64,000 bases of DNA from contig NW_025955081.1 in NCBI RefSeq assembly GCF_022376445.1, positions 60,914-124,913 on the forward strand, given 5' to 3'. Each line of letters begins with the position of its first letter. Position 1 is the first letter of the stretch. The notes under the pieces were generated by a model. That model had not been told where the DNA came from, made no database searches, and was given only the letters and a program-made list of their open reading frames with translations. A program made the translations under genes and the position numbers. This DNA is from Fomitopsis serialis (taxonomy: Eukaryota > Basidiomycota > Agaricomycetes > Polyporales > Fomitopsidaceae). Shown here piece by piece: positions 1-13,620 of this stretch.

Positions 1-2715
1 CCAAAGTAAACTTCGCAGCTGTTGTAGGCAGCCCACGCGCGGTATATTTGGAGGGGGTATGTCATCCGGCATCTCACGCAGAAGTTCCTCGATATCATTG
101 CTGTGCCTCACCTTCCCTCCATCCGCGCGCGCACTAACGCCGTCCGCACCAGACTTCCTGTCCGCGGTTCGCCCGGATGACCGCCTCAAGCGCGCGACGG
201 CGATCTTCGTCAAGCAGACGTCCATCTCCGAGGTTAGCAAGAAGATCGCGCAGTCCGTCGACGAGAGTCTGTCCAAGCAACAGAAGGAGTTCTTCCTCCG
301 ACAGCAGCTCGCCGCCATCCAGCGCGAGCTCCGGAACCTCAACCGGTCCGCGCTGCCCCTTGCGCGCCCGGGCACACCGGACGCTGTGGAGAGTAAAGGT
401 CCGAACGCGCCGGTGTCGGAGCTGGACGACGAGGAGCAAGCGGAGGCGGACGAGATGTCTGTCATGCGCGCGAAGGTCGAGGCGATGGCGAAGGAGAGCG
501 AGGAGCGCAAGACGGCCGTGCGAGAGTGGAGGCGGCTCAGACGGATTCCGGCCACCAGTGTCGAGCACGGTGTCATCCGCAACTACGTATGTGCTCGTTT
601 CATATGTCCTTCCCCAGTATCCTGACTCGTTTCTCGTTCACAGCTTGAATGGCTCACTGCAGTCCCCTGGCCCGCTTCCGCGCGCGAGGCGCAGTCAAAC
701 GCCTCCCTCGAGGCCCTGCGCGACCGTAGCTTCTTGACCAAAGCGCGGGCGCAACTCGACGCGGATCACTACGGCCTGGAGAAGATCAAGAAACGCTTGA
801 TCGAGTATCTGGCGGTCGTGCGGCTCAAGGAACTGCAAGCGGAGAAGGAGAGTCAGTTGACTGTGCTCGAGGGAGAGAAGCAAGCTGCGCAGGCGCAGCA
901 AGAGATTTCAGGGGAGGCTAAGGCAGAGACGCAGGGAAGGGACGAGAGCAAGTCGCTTATTCCCATACCGAAGGCCTTGCCAGCTCCCGTTTCGAGGCCG
1001 TTGAGGAAGAAGAACGTAAAGGGCCCTATCCTACTGTAAGTCACTCCTGTGTAAACTCTCTGTCTGTAATATTCAGCTCATGTGACACGCAGTTTTGTCG
1101 GCCCTCCTGGTACGGGTAAGACCTCGCTCGGGCAGTCCATCGCCCGCGCGCTTGACCGGCCGTTCCAGCGGATCTCGCTGGGCGGTGTGCGCGACGAGGG
1201 CGAAATCCGCGGGCACAGACGGACGTACGTTGCCAGTGGCCCGGGAAACATCGTGCAGGCTCTGAGGAAAGCTGGCCGGCCTGATCCTGTGATCCTATTG
1301 TGAGTACGTGCGTTGGGCGAGGGCGGGGGGAGGCTGATGAGGCCGGTGCAGGGACGAGATTGATAAGATCTCGCACGGGAACTTCCATGGGGATCCTGCG
1401 GCTGCGCTGCTGGAGGTGTTGGATCCTGAACAGAACCATTCGTTCCATGTGAGTGTACCGTCTGTGCGTGCTGCGTGCGTCGCTCATGGGCGGACAGGAC
1501 CATTATATCAATGTACCTGTCGATTTGAGCCAGGTGCTCTTCATATGTACTTCAAACACACTAGAGACGATCGCAGCGCCTTTGTTGGATCGCTGCGAGA
1601 TTGTACATTTGTCTGGTATGTCCGATCCGACGATGCTTGAGTCTTGCTCACCAGCACTTTAGGCTATACTTATGACGAGAAGATGCATATCGCTCGCCGC
1701 TTCCTTCTCCCGAAGCAGCTGCAGGCGAATGGCCTGACTGCAGATCACCTCAGCATCAGCGACTCTGCGCTTACGCACATAGCGACGCATTACACTCGCG
1801 AAGCTGGTGTGCGCTCCTTAGAGCGAGCCATCAGCGCCGTCGTCCGGCATAAGGCTGTCGAATGGGCTGAGTACTGCGACAGCGTCGGCGCCGACCCGAA
1901 CGCGCTCCTCTCGGACGTGGCCACCCGACAGGCCTCTGGCAGTCCCACAGATGCAGGGTACAGGGCAGCCGTCGAGGAGCACGAGCTCGAGAAGATCCTC
2001 GGCATCGCGCGGTGGGATGAGGACGAGCGGGAGCGAGAGGAGCGGTGTGGGCTCGTGTACGGACTCGTGGTCACCGGCATGGGCGAGGGCGGCGTGCTCC
2101 CCGTGGAGACGATCATGGTGCCCGGGAGCGGGAAGCTGAAGCTCACGGGCAGCCTCGGCGAGGTGATTAAGGAGAGCGGCGAGCTCGCGCTGAGCTGGGT
2201 GAAGCGGCATGCGTACGATTTGTATATCACGAAGACACGCGCGCAGGACCCGCTGAAGAACCCGGACCCGGTGGATGTGCATTTGCATCTGCCTAGTGGG
2301 GCGGTGAAGAAGGACGGGCCATCTGCGGGGATCGCAATGGTGCGTTTGATCTGAATGTTTACCTGGTTGACCTGACTGACTTGCGGTCTCGTAGACGTGT
2401 GCATTTGTATCATTGCTGACGGGTGTATGTGTTCCAAGCAATATCGCCATGACCGGCGAGGTCACCCTGCGCGGACGCGTCGGGCCCGTCGGGGGCATCA
2501 AGGAGAAGGTGCTCGGTGCGCACCGTGCGCAGATCACGAAGGTGATCTTGCCTTGGGCCAACCGCAAGGACGTCGAGCACGACGTGCCCAAGGAGATCCG
2601 TGCTGAGATGCAGATCGTGTTCGTGCGCACGGTCGAGGAGGTGCTCGAGGCCGCGTTCGGGAAGGGCGTCGTTGGATGGAGACGGAGCGATGTCCTCGTC
2701 GAGAGCAGGCTCTAG
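1..2715 (+). CDS. Peroxisomal-type Lon protease (5' partial)
   Basis: ATP-dependent serine protease of the Lon family, expected to remove damaged or unassembled proteins in the peroxisome matrix. The coding frame is clear from about 170 on. Exons are about 170-586, 644-1035, 1093-1299, 1352-1448, 1498-1615, 1663-2339 and 2395-2715, all joined by short GT-AG introns. Visible are a helical segment typical of fungal peroxisomal Lon ([19 protein letters not shown]), a Walker A (GPPGTGKT), a Walker B region (ILLDEIDK), the catalytic Ser motif (KKDGPSAG) and the catalytic Lys in GGIKEK. The protein ends in VESRL, and SRL is a PTS1-type signal, which favours peroxisomal over mitochondrial Lon. The N-terminal substrate-binding domain is absent and presumably lies left of the window; the first 170 bases could not be placed in frame with confidence. 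Confidence 0.9.
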
Positions 2716-3066
2716 CGTCCCGTTTGTGGATACGTGTATCGTTAGTATATGGACAGGGTGAGATTGAGTCTTTGGTGTTTGTACTATGTCTAGATGGTTC
2801 ACATTGGTTCTGTTTTCTTCGCATCTACATACTGTACGATCTGTTGTAGGTGGTCGGACTGGCTTGTTCGGTTGTTCCACTTCTAATATGTTGAATTTGT
2901 GCTTCGGGCCTCACTTCTTGCTCATATCCTGTTCACACTCGTTTAATATTGTACTATACTACATTTTGCAACAATCAGTGCACTGCTGTGCCTACAATCC
3001 ACTTCTCGTAGTCGAATTTGTCGGTATGGATCGCGGGGACCATCCAGCCTCTGCGGGTTCACGCTC
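2716..3066. other. Intergenic, convergent 3' ends
   Basis: This 351-base gap separates the stop codons of the Lon gene (plus) and the FIG4-like gene (minus). It is T-rich after the Lon stop, as expected for a 3' UTR. No gene or repeat was recognised. Confidence 0.5.
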
Positions 3067-6000
3067 TCACATACGTGACAAGACGTCCTCCTTCGGCTCT
3101 TGCAGCCAGTTGTGCTCACCGTGGGCGATGAACACCCGCTCTGGTACTTCTCGAGGTCGTCACGAGCCACGCCGTCGTCAGTTGTCACAAGCAGCTCTTC
3201 GTACTGGTTGACGTATCTGCGTACGCTGTCAGTGGAAGGTTTCTATGCATCATTGGAGGGTATTGTACACACTCTTGGTATTCGTCCTCTTCCTTCGGCG
3301 CCACGTTTGGGTTGAGGAGCTGCGTAGCGATTGCCTCAGTGGAAGTTGGATCCAGCTCTACTGCGTTGCCGACGAAGCGGGAGCGTGGACGTGCCACTCC
3401 GTCCACGGGAGACATGTGTGAGCCCTTTGGGCTAGAGCGCATCCAGCGCCGTACTCCGTCCATCAGCCTGTAGAACGAAAGTGTAAGTGACATGCTTGAC
3501 GTAAAGAGTCTATAGTGCTTACTTCGGATGGTGATGATGATGCGATGATGGGTTGTATTGGGGCAGAAAAGGACTGTGATTGATATCTCGCGCGGTTTTG
3601 CTGCAGTGCTTGTCAACATAAGGTGTTTGAGACTTGAAGGAGGGAGGGGCCTACCCAGGCAGCTTCAGCGTGCTGTTCATCGAAAACGCAAAGTGCTTCC
3701 CCAAAGAGGTAAACAACAGCGGCTTATAATACTCGATCCAGAAGTCGCCCCGAGTATTGATGAACTGGCTGATCCCACGCTCGCAATCTTCAAGCGCATA
3801 CGCAGGCTCAAGGTTTTCCTCCTTGAACCACTTCTGGTACTTGCCCCTCTGCGGCGCGCGTGCGACGGCGCGCTCGGGGTTGATCCCAGGAAGAGGTTGA
3901 TGGCGGCCTGCTTATCGGCGTCGAGGAGGGAGTTGGCGTAGAACCGGCGGAGGTTCTCGATGATGTCGCGTGAATGGCTGTTCCAGTGGGGCATGCGGCG
4001 GTAGGTCTCGACACGGTTGACGAGGGCGCTCCCGGTGTACTGGAGGGCCAAACCTGAGCCATGACCAATGTCAGCATGGTTCACAGTGCAGGGAAAGGAA
4101 CGGTACACACTGTCACCGTGATCGTGGTACATCTCGGTGAGCATGTTCACTGCGTCCGAGTCAAAGGCAAGGTTGGGCGAATCCACTACGCCAGTGCGTA
4201 CAGTGGTGGCCGAGCGCGCGCTTTCCAAAGACGAACTGCGCGGCGTTCGTTCGGTCGAGGCAGTCTACGCAGTTGGTCCGACAGATGCCGTTCTGCAGCA
4301 GCATCGTGCCACGCCATGACCTGTCTGACGCGTTCAGCCTCTAAACGCTGCATGTCAGTGACGGATACATAGAGGATTTGGGCATAGAGGACTTACTCAG
4401 CTTCGATGTCGAGTGCATGCGAGAAGGGTTCCGGCCCAGAGTGGAAGAAGCCGTCATCTGTATGGACTCCTCAGCGATATCCTCAAGTACCCATCACATC
4501 TTGTGTCTTCCTAAAACACATTAGGCCACTTCACATGCCGAACGCAAACCGCCCTACTCTTGTACGCCCTCGACATGTCCCACGCACGGTATATCATCCG
4601 CTTCTCAGGCGGGAGGAACTGATTCAGTAGTCCACGCACTGCTGGTACTCGACGCCAGCTTGCTCTCGCGCGGGACGGGCTCGCGCTTCTTGATGAGGTT
4701 GAGCAGCATCAGCGGTGCGCCGTACCGCGCGAATAGATCGGCAAGTGTCGGGACGCGGCAGTGTAGAACGGGTCCATGACGCTGACTGCGAGAACGACGG
4801 TCAGGGGACGGACGACGAACGCTGAGAGGAAGGACGTACTCTCATGGGCGGCTTGGGACTCATGCTGTTGGTCTCTTGTGCCCATAGACGGGATGCTGCC
4901 TCGTACTGCTCGCGTCAGGTTGTTCTGTTGGGAGAGCTGCTTACCTGCACGTAGCTCGTGAAGTTGGGGCTGGTCGCCGGCTTTGGTGTTCGCCGTCCGG
5001 GGTGCGCCGCGCAGGGTAGTAGAACGGGTGGTGAGCGTCTCGGAGACGATCTGCTCGTCTCAACCTCGTTGGCTACGTTGCCCTAGTACAAGTTCATTAT
5101 TGGATTAGAGGAAATATTTGTGGACTCACTTCGTCGTTCACGCCGCGCTTGAGGTAGCGTGCGCCGGCATGATGCCTGGACCGCCGGGCGATGAGGGTGA
5201 TGAAGATAACACGTCCGAGCACGGTGAGTTCTGAGTTCAGACCCGGTCAGAGCGCAGACGCAACAACGAAGTGAATGTACTCACTAGCCTGATCGACATG
5301 CCCGTGAATCAGGGCAATAGCCAGTGGTTCTTCGAGCTGGTGACTTTCCATCGTTGAATGGGAGGTCAGCATGTGGTTGTTCCATGCAAGCGATCATTGA
5401 GCAACCACCGCCGGTGTGGAGGGAGACCCGTGCGAGTGAGGTTGTGTTGCAAAGTGGATGTAAGATCATACGTATAGCTGGTCACTGTTGGTTCATTCTT
5501 CACGACAACGGGGGACTGCTATGGCACACCTGAAGTAGAAATTCTTGGACATGTCGACTTGCTTGAAGATGTTCATGAGGCGTTGCTCCTCTGCAGGCTT
5601 GTCGATCTTGTGGTTGAAGCACACCGGCAGGATGTCCGTGCTCTCACAGTGGTAGATGTAGTGCCCACCGAGCAGCGCGACCACAGAGCGTTTCGAGATC
5701 ACAATCATGTACCACCCCGCCGTGAACTGCACGAAACCTGATATATTCGTTGATACAAATACATGAGACTGACCACGGCAAGGCGCACCAGCGATGCCGA
5801 AGAACACCCTCGCTCGCCCAAGGCCTCCGCTGCCCCGGTTCCCATCCTCGAGCATCTTGAGCATGGCGCTCATCTGCTTCCCGCTGTAGACGGCCTCATC
5901 CTCGACTACCTCCAGTTCATCCTGCGAGGTCCTGTCGATCTTGATGATCTTGTGTCGTGAGTCGGACGTGTTAGATGCGACAATGTAGAAGCGCAGCCGG

Positions 6001-6341
6001 TTCTCGTATAGAATGAACTTGTTGAAAACAAGAGACTGGTCTTCGGTGTGAGGCGCTGGGTTGACGGAGGGAGGGGTTGTGGAGGCAGCAGCTATGAACG
6101 ACTGTGGCTTGCTCTCGTGAGACTGGGAAGAGGCAACCTCTACGTGACTTTCGGGTATCGATGATCCTGGTACAGACGACAGTGAGTGTTGTGAGACTGG
6201 TGTTACCGTCTCGCTGGTATCCGAGACTACTTCTGCGTTGTCCGAGTGAAGAGGTGTGGGTATCTCAAGCGGGGGCAGAGACGGTTTCCTGCTGCCTGTA
6301 GGCGACAGTGCCTTCGCCACTGCAGTGCTTGAGCTTGCCAT
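3067..6341 (-). CDS. FIG4: FIG4-type SAC domain phosphoinositide phosphatase
   Basis: Orthologue of the PtdIns(3,5)P2 5-phosphatase that works with Fab1/PIKfyve and Vac14 on vacuolar and endosomal membranes. Translation starts with [10 protein letters not shown] at 6341 after a Ser/Pro-rich N-terminus. The SAC domain begins near [16 protein letters not shown]. The catalytic CX5R motif is visible as [12 protein letters not shown] around 4235-4295. Further FIG4-like blocks follow ([21 protein letters not shown], [31 protein letters not shown]). The end is ...[14 protein letters not shown]...SRM with stop at 3067-3069. Many short introns. At least three frameshifts occur (near 3143, 3886 and 5388), and each is repaired by lengthening a short homopolymer by one base, so I read them as consensus errors. 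The gene is divergent from the LAA1-like gene. Confidence 0.85.
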
Positions 6342-6509
6342 CGCAGACGATGAGGACGAGCGACCTGACCGACAGCAAGCCGCAGACGCGCAGGCAGAGT
6401 GCTGGCGGCGGCGGCGGTGGCTGAGAAGGAGGAGCGACCCGCCACCGACGCGCGCGTCGATCGAGATCGCGGACGGTGCAGTCGTTCACTGCCCGTCTGC
6501 CTCCCCTCC
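6342..6509. promoter_or_regulatory. Shared divergent promoter, FIG4 / LAA1
   Basis: Only 168 bases separate the two divergent start codons (6341 minus, 6510 plus), so both genes must use this segment or overlapping 5' UTRs. No clear TATA box is seen. Both products act in endosome/trans-Golgi membrane traffic, which makes co-regulation plausible but unproven. Confidence 0.55.
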
Positions 6510-9500
6510 ATGTCCGCTGAAGCCCCTCCACTCTACGAGCCCGTCGACGAAGTGCGTGATTGTTATTTGTTTACTGAGCATAATAAACCTCACGAACGTC
6601 CATAGTCCCAGCTCACCGAAGAGACTGGGGAGATCTACCTCTTCCAATGGCTCGCGTCTACCGAGAAAGCGGTCCGGCAAGCCAGCACGGTGCGCTCTAT
6701 ATGTCAACCTCCATTACCGCTTGTATAGTATTGACCTGACGGCTAGGATGACTTGAAGACGATCCAGACAGACCTTGAGGAGACCCTAGTCAAGATCATC
6801 TCCTCCCCGGAACCATACCCATCTCCCGGCCGACCTGTCAGAAGCATTGTCGCGAGATGCCTGACCGCATTATACACCAGAGGAGAGACGAAGACTCTGT
6901 ACGATACAATCCAGTCATTCCTCAAGATAATCGGAGAGCCGAAGGGTGTGGGGAAGGACTCGAGCAAGATGTGCGTAACTTTCTCGTGTGGTGCTTTGGG
7001 TGATCCTTCGATCGCAAGCGTCACGACGGAGAACATATCCTAGATTATGCAGTGTACGATGCACATGGGCTCTCTATGAGGCTCCAGGGGATAATAGTGT
7101 CGGAAGAGTCACCCCGAGTACCAGTCTCTCCGTAGTCCAACTAACGGTGTCCTAACCAGAGCAGCGATGTACTGTGTCGCAGAGTTGATGGGCATGTTTG
7201 GTAGCCAGGTAGGAATGATGCATGTGTCATCTTGTACTCTAACACTCACGACGCTGTACAGGTCATGTCCCTCGTGATAGAGATTGTCACCACCTGTCTG
7301 AAGCTCTACCGCACATCCTCCGTGGTGAGTGCTACGCAAACTGTCCAACGATGCCCTTGTGCTCATGAAACTTCAAGCCAATCATCCTGAAGTATCATTC
7401 TCTCGGTGCTCTGGAGAAGACATTGTCTACAGCAAAGCGAGCAGTCACTGACGCGCTCGTGAAGGATATCACCAAGCAGATGAAGAATGCACTCAGCGAC
7501 AAAGCCCTCCCTCTCCAGCGGGCTGCATGCGATGTGAGTGTCCTGTTCAATTCTACGCACCTCCCTCTCATCAAGCTCTAGGTTCTGATCCTGATGTACC
7601 CGGCAGACGACAGCTCACGACTGGTATCAGACGTCGACCCTCTCGTCGTATCATGCACGAAGAGCCTAGAGAATGCTGACCAGCTCACGCGGCGCTCCCT
7701 CGCCAAGCTCGTCGCACACATCCTCGCGACTACGCAGGTCCAGCGCGTCATCCCCGTGGCGGAGCCGCCCAAGAAGGCGAAGAAGGGTCAGAACGCGAAC
7801 GAGGACGACGAGGACGCGATTCCAGGCATGCACGTCCAGGCGGAGGAGGCCAAGCCGATCATGACTCCGCAGGAGATGCTCGCGCAGCTGTCGACCCAGT
7901 TCAACAAGCCGCAGGCGAGCAAAAAGACGCGCGTGGGCATCTTTGACTTCTATGCGGCGCTGTTTGCCCATCTTGGGAGTGGGTGGGTGGAGGCGAACTA
8001 TGGGCTGCTCGTAGGCCATTTGATGACGGAGATCGTGGCAAACCCGAGGAACTCGACTACACGGTATGAGACGCTGTTGGTGAGGGCGCTAGTGGAGGTG
8101 TTGCTGCGGGACTTGGTGGGCGTGAGGATGCTCGGCGAGCAGGCGCAGATCAGCGCGATCCAGGAATTGTCGACCGTGTATCTGAAGCGGTGGCCTGCAC
8201 TGATGCCGGGTCAGACGGCGCCGAACCCACTGTGCCTCGCCGTCGCGCTGAGGGAGGTCGCAGGCCTGCTGCAACAACTAGGCAATGCACCTCCTCCCGT
8301 TCAGGTAGGCTCGAGCCCATTCCTGTTTGACACACTAGTGACGCGTCATGCTGCAGGACGCTCTGGTAGAGCCATTGCAGACGCTTCTAGGGCACCCGAA
8401 TCATACCATCCGCGTGAACGCATCGTGGGCTCTCCGGTGCTTCTGCTATTCTACTCCTCTCCGCCTGCCGAAGGTCCTCCTCAGCGTCGTCGAGATGTTG
8501 CAGCGCGACATCAGCACACTCACCACGCCCGCCGCTCCCGCAGACATCACTACTCGCACTCTCGGACACGCATACGGCCTCGCAGCGCTCCTAGCTGTCA
8601 TCCCAGAGCGCCCACTGTACGTTAGCTACGACATCAGTGCTAAAGTGTTCGACATGGCTGTACAGCTCCTGAACGTGCGGGCGAGCATGAGGTACGGGTG
8701 GCGAGGACGGAGGTGGAGGTCGCTTGGACGTGCATCGCGGCATTGATGGCGCTCGGCCCGAACTTCGTGCGAGCTCACCTCCCACAGCTCCTCGTCCTCT
8801 GGCGAAATGCCCTCCCGAAGCCCACAAGCAAGGACGCGCAGGCCGGGAGGAGCCCCGCCGAGTGGATGTTCCTCTTGCACCTCCGCGAGAGCGCGCTCGG
8901 AGCCGTTTACTGCTTCCTGAAATACAACTCCCCGACGCTCGTCACGCCCGACGTGACGCGCCGCATCGCATCGATGCTCAGCAACTCGCTCTCATTCGCG
9001 AACACGTTCACGTCCCGACGCGTCGAGGAGACGCCGGAGATGCCGCAGCCCGAGACGAAGGAGCTGTCGTTGGAAACCGCGAGGCGCTCTTGCGGACGAG
9101 GATCTTCTTGTGTTTCTCGCTGATCGGCCATTCGGGTGCGACGGAGTCGATACAGTCCAGCCTTCTGCAGTCCGCTATCGCGCTCTTCGCGAGTCCTGAG
9201 GATACGCGGGGTCGTCCTTGCAGGCCGCAATCGCCTCTTCGACTGGCTCATTTACGTCCATTTGGCAAAGCACAGATGGATATGCATATGGCGTGTCTGA
9301 TGTGGAAATCGAAGAGAGACTCAGGCCGTGTATGAACCGGGACAGCGTGGAGGTTTCTATCGAGGAATTGGTGAGCCTTGATGTTGTGGACTAAAATACG
9401 AACATCTACTGACTAGTAGTCAGACACAAAACCAATCCTCAGATCATGCTCTCATGATCCGTTGTTTCTCTGCCAACGGGTAACGACCGACACTGCCAGC

Positions 9501-12500
9501 CAATGGCCCGAACCGCCACCTCCCGCTACCGCTGCCGTCAATGCGGCTGTACACCTGTTTGCTCAACTCCTGCCTCTGCAGGATTTGTCTGTTACCGTTC
9601 GTTCCTTGACGCAGTTAATTGATTTCACCGGGTCTGCCAAGCTCGAAAAGAACTCTGGTAGGAGAGCCGCGGTGTCTCTTAATGTCACGATAGCTCTTGT
9701 GCTCGCTCTCAGGCAGGTTACTGGAGCCCGATCACGACAGGTACTCGGTAGTCCTCAGGTGACTTCTCTTTTGGCCCCGTTCTTGAAGGTAAGCTTTGCT
9801 AGCTCTTGAGTTCAAAAATTGCCACAACGCTTACTTATATGCAGGAGGTTCTGGTGGATGGAGACTCAGTTTGCGTAAAGGCGTGCTGAAGCCATCGGCC
9901 GCCTAGCCAACATCGCGGGGACCAACTTCCTGACGAACCAAGCGAAAACTCTAGTCGACCAGGTCGTTAGCAACCGCGATCCTCACGGACGAGCTGGATG
10001 TGCGCTTGCTTTCGGAGAGATTCATGCTCACGTTGGTGGTATGGCGGCTGGGCCACTTCTGAAGACCACCGTGCATGTCCTCATGTCCTGATCAACGACC
10101 CTCACCCCGTCGTCCACTTTTGGGCACTTACGGCACTCGCGCGCGTCATCGACGCTGCTAGTCTGGCCTATGCTCCGTTCGTCCCAAGTACACTCGGGCT
10201 ACTCTTCAAAGTGTATATGATGGAGTCACATGAACCGGAGGGTGGTGCGCTCAACCAAGCGAACGTCAGCGGTGATCTTCCCGCGTATCAGGTCGTCTGT
10301 CAAAACATCGATGCCGTGATCACTGTCCTCGGACCTGACATCCAGGACTCAGCTCGCTCTCGCACTCTTGTTCTCGATCTTGTTCATCAGTTCAACAGCG
10401 AGGACGACGACGGCATCTGCGTGGAGGCCATCAACTGTATTCAACATTTCCTGATGTTCGCGCCAGACTCGGTCAACGTACCGGACCTGGTGGTCCGCTT
10501 CAGAGGGTATCTATCGTCGTCACGTCGACCTCTGAAGCTCGCCTCGATCAATGCCCTCTACCAGCTTGTGCAAAAGGACGCCTTCGCGATGTCAAGGCTA
10601 GGAGGCGATCAACTTGTCGAGGAGCTGTTTGCTATGCTTGACGATGACTCGTCTGTAGACGGAGTTCGGAACGTCATCACAAGTTGGCTGCAGCAGACCG
10701 TCATCCACAACCCATCCGCTTGGATTGACCTATGTCAACGCATCATGTCTCGCACGACCGCTTCCCAGCAGATTGCAGACGCGGCTTCTAAGAAGGGCGA
10801 CTTAATGGATGATGAAGGACAGTCACTGAGTGTGGGTACAAGTCAAGAATCCGGGGCAGCTAGCGGTCGTCAAACGTCGCGGTGGAGAACTCAACTTTTC
10901 GCTCTGCAGTGTCTACACAGCATCTGCAATATCGTCAGCTCGTCGGGGCGCAGAGAACATCTGGACATGGTCTTCGCGCTTAGTCAAGGCATCCCAGTCC
11001 GTGGACTACTGGTCTCGCGAGTGCCAGACTTGATCAAGATTGCATTTACTGCCTCGGCAGCTCACGTTATGGAAATCCGCCTAGAGGGCCTAACCGTATT
11101 ACGAGACGTCATAGAGGTCAGTGGCTCAGTCAATGCCTGACTCTGTTATATTCATCGCGAGATAGATGTTTGCAAGGACACCGGATCCAGAATATCAAGA
11201 CGCTCTCTTGCTGGAACAACATCAAGCTCCTGTCACCGCAGCGTTGACGCCTGCCTTTTCGTCTGATTCGACCCCGGAAATCCTCGCAACAGCTATTGGA
11301 GCGTGCGCCGTGTTTGTTGGTTGCGGAGTGGTGAAGGATGTTGGCAGAATGGGCCGAATACTCAAGCTTCTGACATCTGCGTTGGAGCAGTCCAAAGGTG
11401 ACATTCACTCAGCGATGTGTCTTGCAGCCTTTATTGATGCGAGCAGAGTCTGGAATGCTGTCGCTTGGAGAGGCCGCCGAGCTTAGTCCTAACGCATCCG
11501 TCATGTTGCGCATTGCCACCTTGTCGGCCTGGGCCGAATTGCAAGTAGCAAGCAAAAGTCAGAAATACTTAATCGACGTCGTCAAACCATACCGATTGGT
11601 GCTTGCCCCCCTATGGATAGCATCTTTACGCGATTACGCCAGTGTTCGTGCCGATACGGAGGTTGTCGAAGATGCTCCTCCTGGCGCGATAGACTCGTCG
11701 TATACTAGTCTGGGGAAAGAGGTGCTCTTACCGGTGTGTCATCACGTTTTACATCGTCTGCGCTCGTCTACTGAGGTGCCGTAGTATTATGTCGAATCAT
11801 GGCCAGTCATCCTTCAAGCAATGGCCACCGCAATGGAAGAAGACGAGCCTTACATCGTAGCCGCCATGGACGGTCAAGAGGGTGTTGTTGCTGCCACCGG
11901 AAGAGAGTCCAACGATTCCATGCGAGAAGAGCCTGCTGCATTCTTCTTCGCCGTATTCGGTCTCGTTTACGAGGCTCTTTGTACCGCGGTTCCTGACGCA
12001 GACGCTGCTGCGCGTCGAGTTTGCACGATTGCATTACAGGCATTGACATCGCTTGTCTGTCCGAAGTACTGCGGGAAGGTATTTGCTGACCCTGTGCTGT
12101 TCGAAGAACTCGTCAATCTCTTCTATCGCATGGCGTTGACAGAGCCGGCAGTTGTGCAAGTATATATGGTGGAGGCAGTCGCAAGTCTAGCGGAAGGCCT
12201 GGCCGTAGTGCAGAGGGGTGGACCGGCAATGTCGCATACAATTTTTGCCTACGTCGAATGCAACTGACCTCCCTGTGAACAGGCCAGGTACATCGATCCA
12301 GGAGTTGATGAGCCTACCACAAGTACATTGCGTGCGGATATGTGCTTATGTATTGCGGAGAGCTATCACGGGTCCACGTATTAGTGCAGTAGGTGGGTTT
12401 GCATGTCCTTCGTGCTACGTGACAATTGCCTTACTCTGATTCTATCTAATTCTATCAGTCGATGGCTCAACCCCTCTAGACAAGGCAAAGCTCATCAACG

Positions 12501-13620
12501 CGACATTTGAGGCATTCGTCAAGATATCGTCATCCTTTGGCACCAGACAAAGAGAGGAGTTTAGGGCTATAGGCATCACGTTGTACGGCGGTTAGTTCAC
12601 TCGCAATTCTGTAGCAGCACAGCAGTTTAAAGCTAATTCCTATGCAGACCTCCTAAAGGATGAGACCTCAGAAGTCGACTTGGTCGGGCCTACCCTGCAA
12701 TCGCTGAAGATCCTCCTCGATAAACCCGCCGACCTGGTGGATACTGATAACAAGTACGAGAAAGCGATCCATGGTATCCTTTCTGCCTGCTTGGTGAACG
12801 TCGATGAGATGAGGTCAGTCCTCCTCTCGCAATTGGACGAAGTGATTTCTTAGTCAATGAACATACGTGCAGGGGGCGACAAGGGGTCATCTCAACGAGA
12901 AAGATCAAGACTAACCTTCTAGCTGCTGTGCTCATCTTGACTGTGATTCCTCCAAACGTGAAGGTCGGACGCGCAATCCTAGATCACTGCTGTTTCTTGC
13001 TTTCGCAGAAACTGTCAGACGCGGACGAGGTGAGCATTTCTGGATCAGTCGATACACGACATTACGTCTGACGCTTTGCAGGCATCACTGACGGCAGCTC
13101 ACTGCGCCAAGACGTTGATACTTGCGTCGACATCTGGCAATGCTGTGCTTCGTCATTGCGCAAGACTACTCTTGCCTGGCATGGTCGAATGTCTTGCCAA
13201 GATCGCTGCGTCTGTTGCAGACGATGCTACTGATTCTCAGCTAGCCATGGCAGACGAGATCTTCAAGGCACTCACCGCGTTATTGTCATCTCTCCCAGAG
13301 GAGCTTCGTAAGTGATCACATTATTATTCAAAGGCTGTTGATAATCTTTGCATATAGGCTCGCGAGCTCTGGGTGTTCTGATGCCAGCCATGATCCTGCT
13401 ACTCCATCCTACCCGAGTTATTCCGTCGAAGATGCACACACAGAGTGTTCGGCAACTCCTTGCGATTGCTGCAGTTTCACCAGCCGCGTTTAAGGAAGCG
13501 ACAGGCAAGCTCAACCAGCAGATGCGCGATACGTTGGAGACTTCTGTCAGACAGGCTGTTGGCAACCGAGGTCCTGCAGTGGATGCGCCCAAACCACAAA
13601 TCTCTCTGAGGTCATTCTGA
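6510..13620 (+). CDS. LAA1: LAA1/HEATR5-like large HEAT-repeat protein
   Basis: Homologue of yeast Laa1 and animal HEATR5, giant HEAT-repeat accessory proteins of the AP-1 clathrin adaptor at the trans-Golgi and endosomes. The start ATG at 6510 gives MSAEAPPLYEPVDE, then an intron, then LTEETGEIYLFQWLASTEKA, matching the family N-terminus. Other family-like blocks are RPVRSIVARCLTALYTRGET, GPNFVRAHLPQLLVLWRNAL with a VEVAWTCIAALMAL helix, and GCALAFGEIHAHVGGM followed by DPHPVVHFWALTALARV near 10000-10150. The stop is at 13618-13620 (...SLRSF). About 20 short introns are implied and the length is near the usual 2000 residues. Single-base contractions break the frame near 8676, 9075, 9200 and 10087, and restoring one base at each recovers the conserved sequence. 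Exon borders in 9340-13600 are only partly resolved. Confidence 0.85.

Noticed and set aside
3067..13620. FIG4 and LAA1 homologues as pseudogenes
   Set aside because: All resolved frame breaks are single-base homopolymer contractions with conserved protein sequence on both sides, which fits consensus error better than decay.
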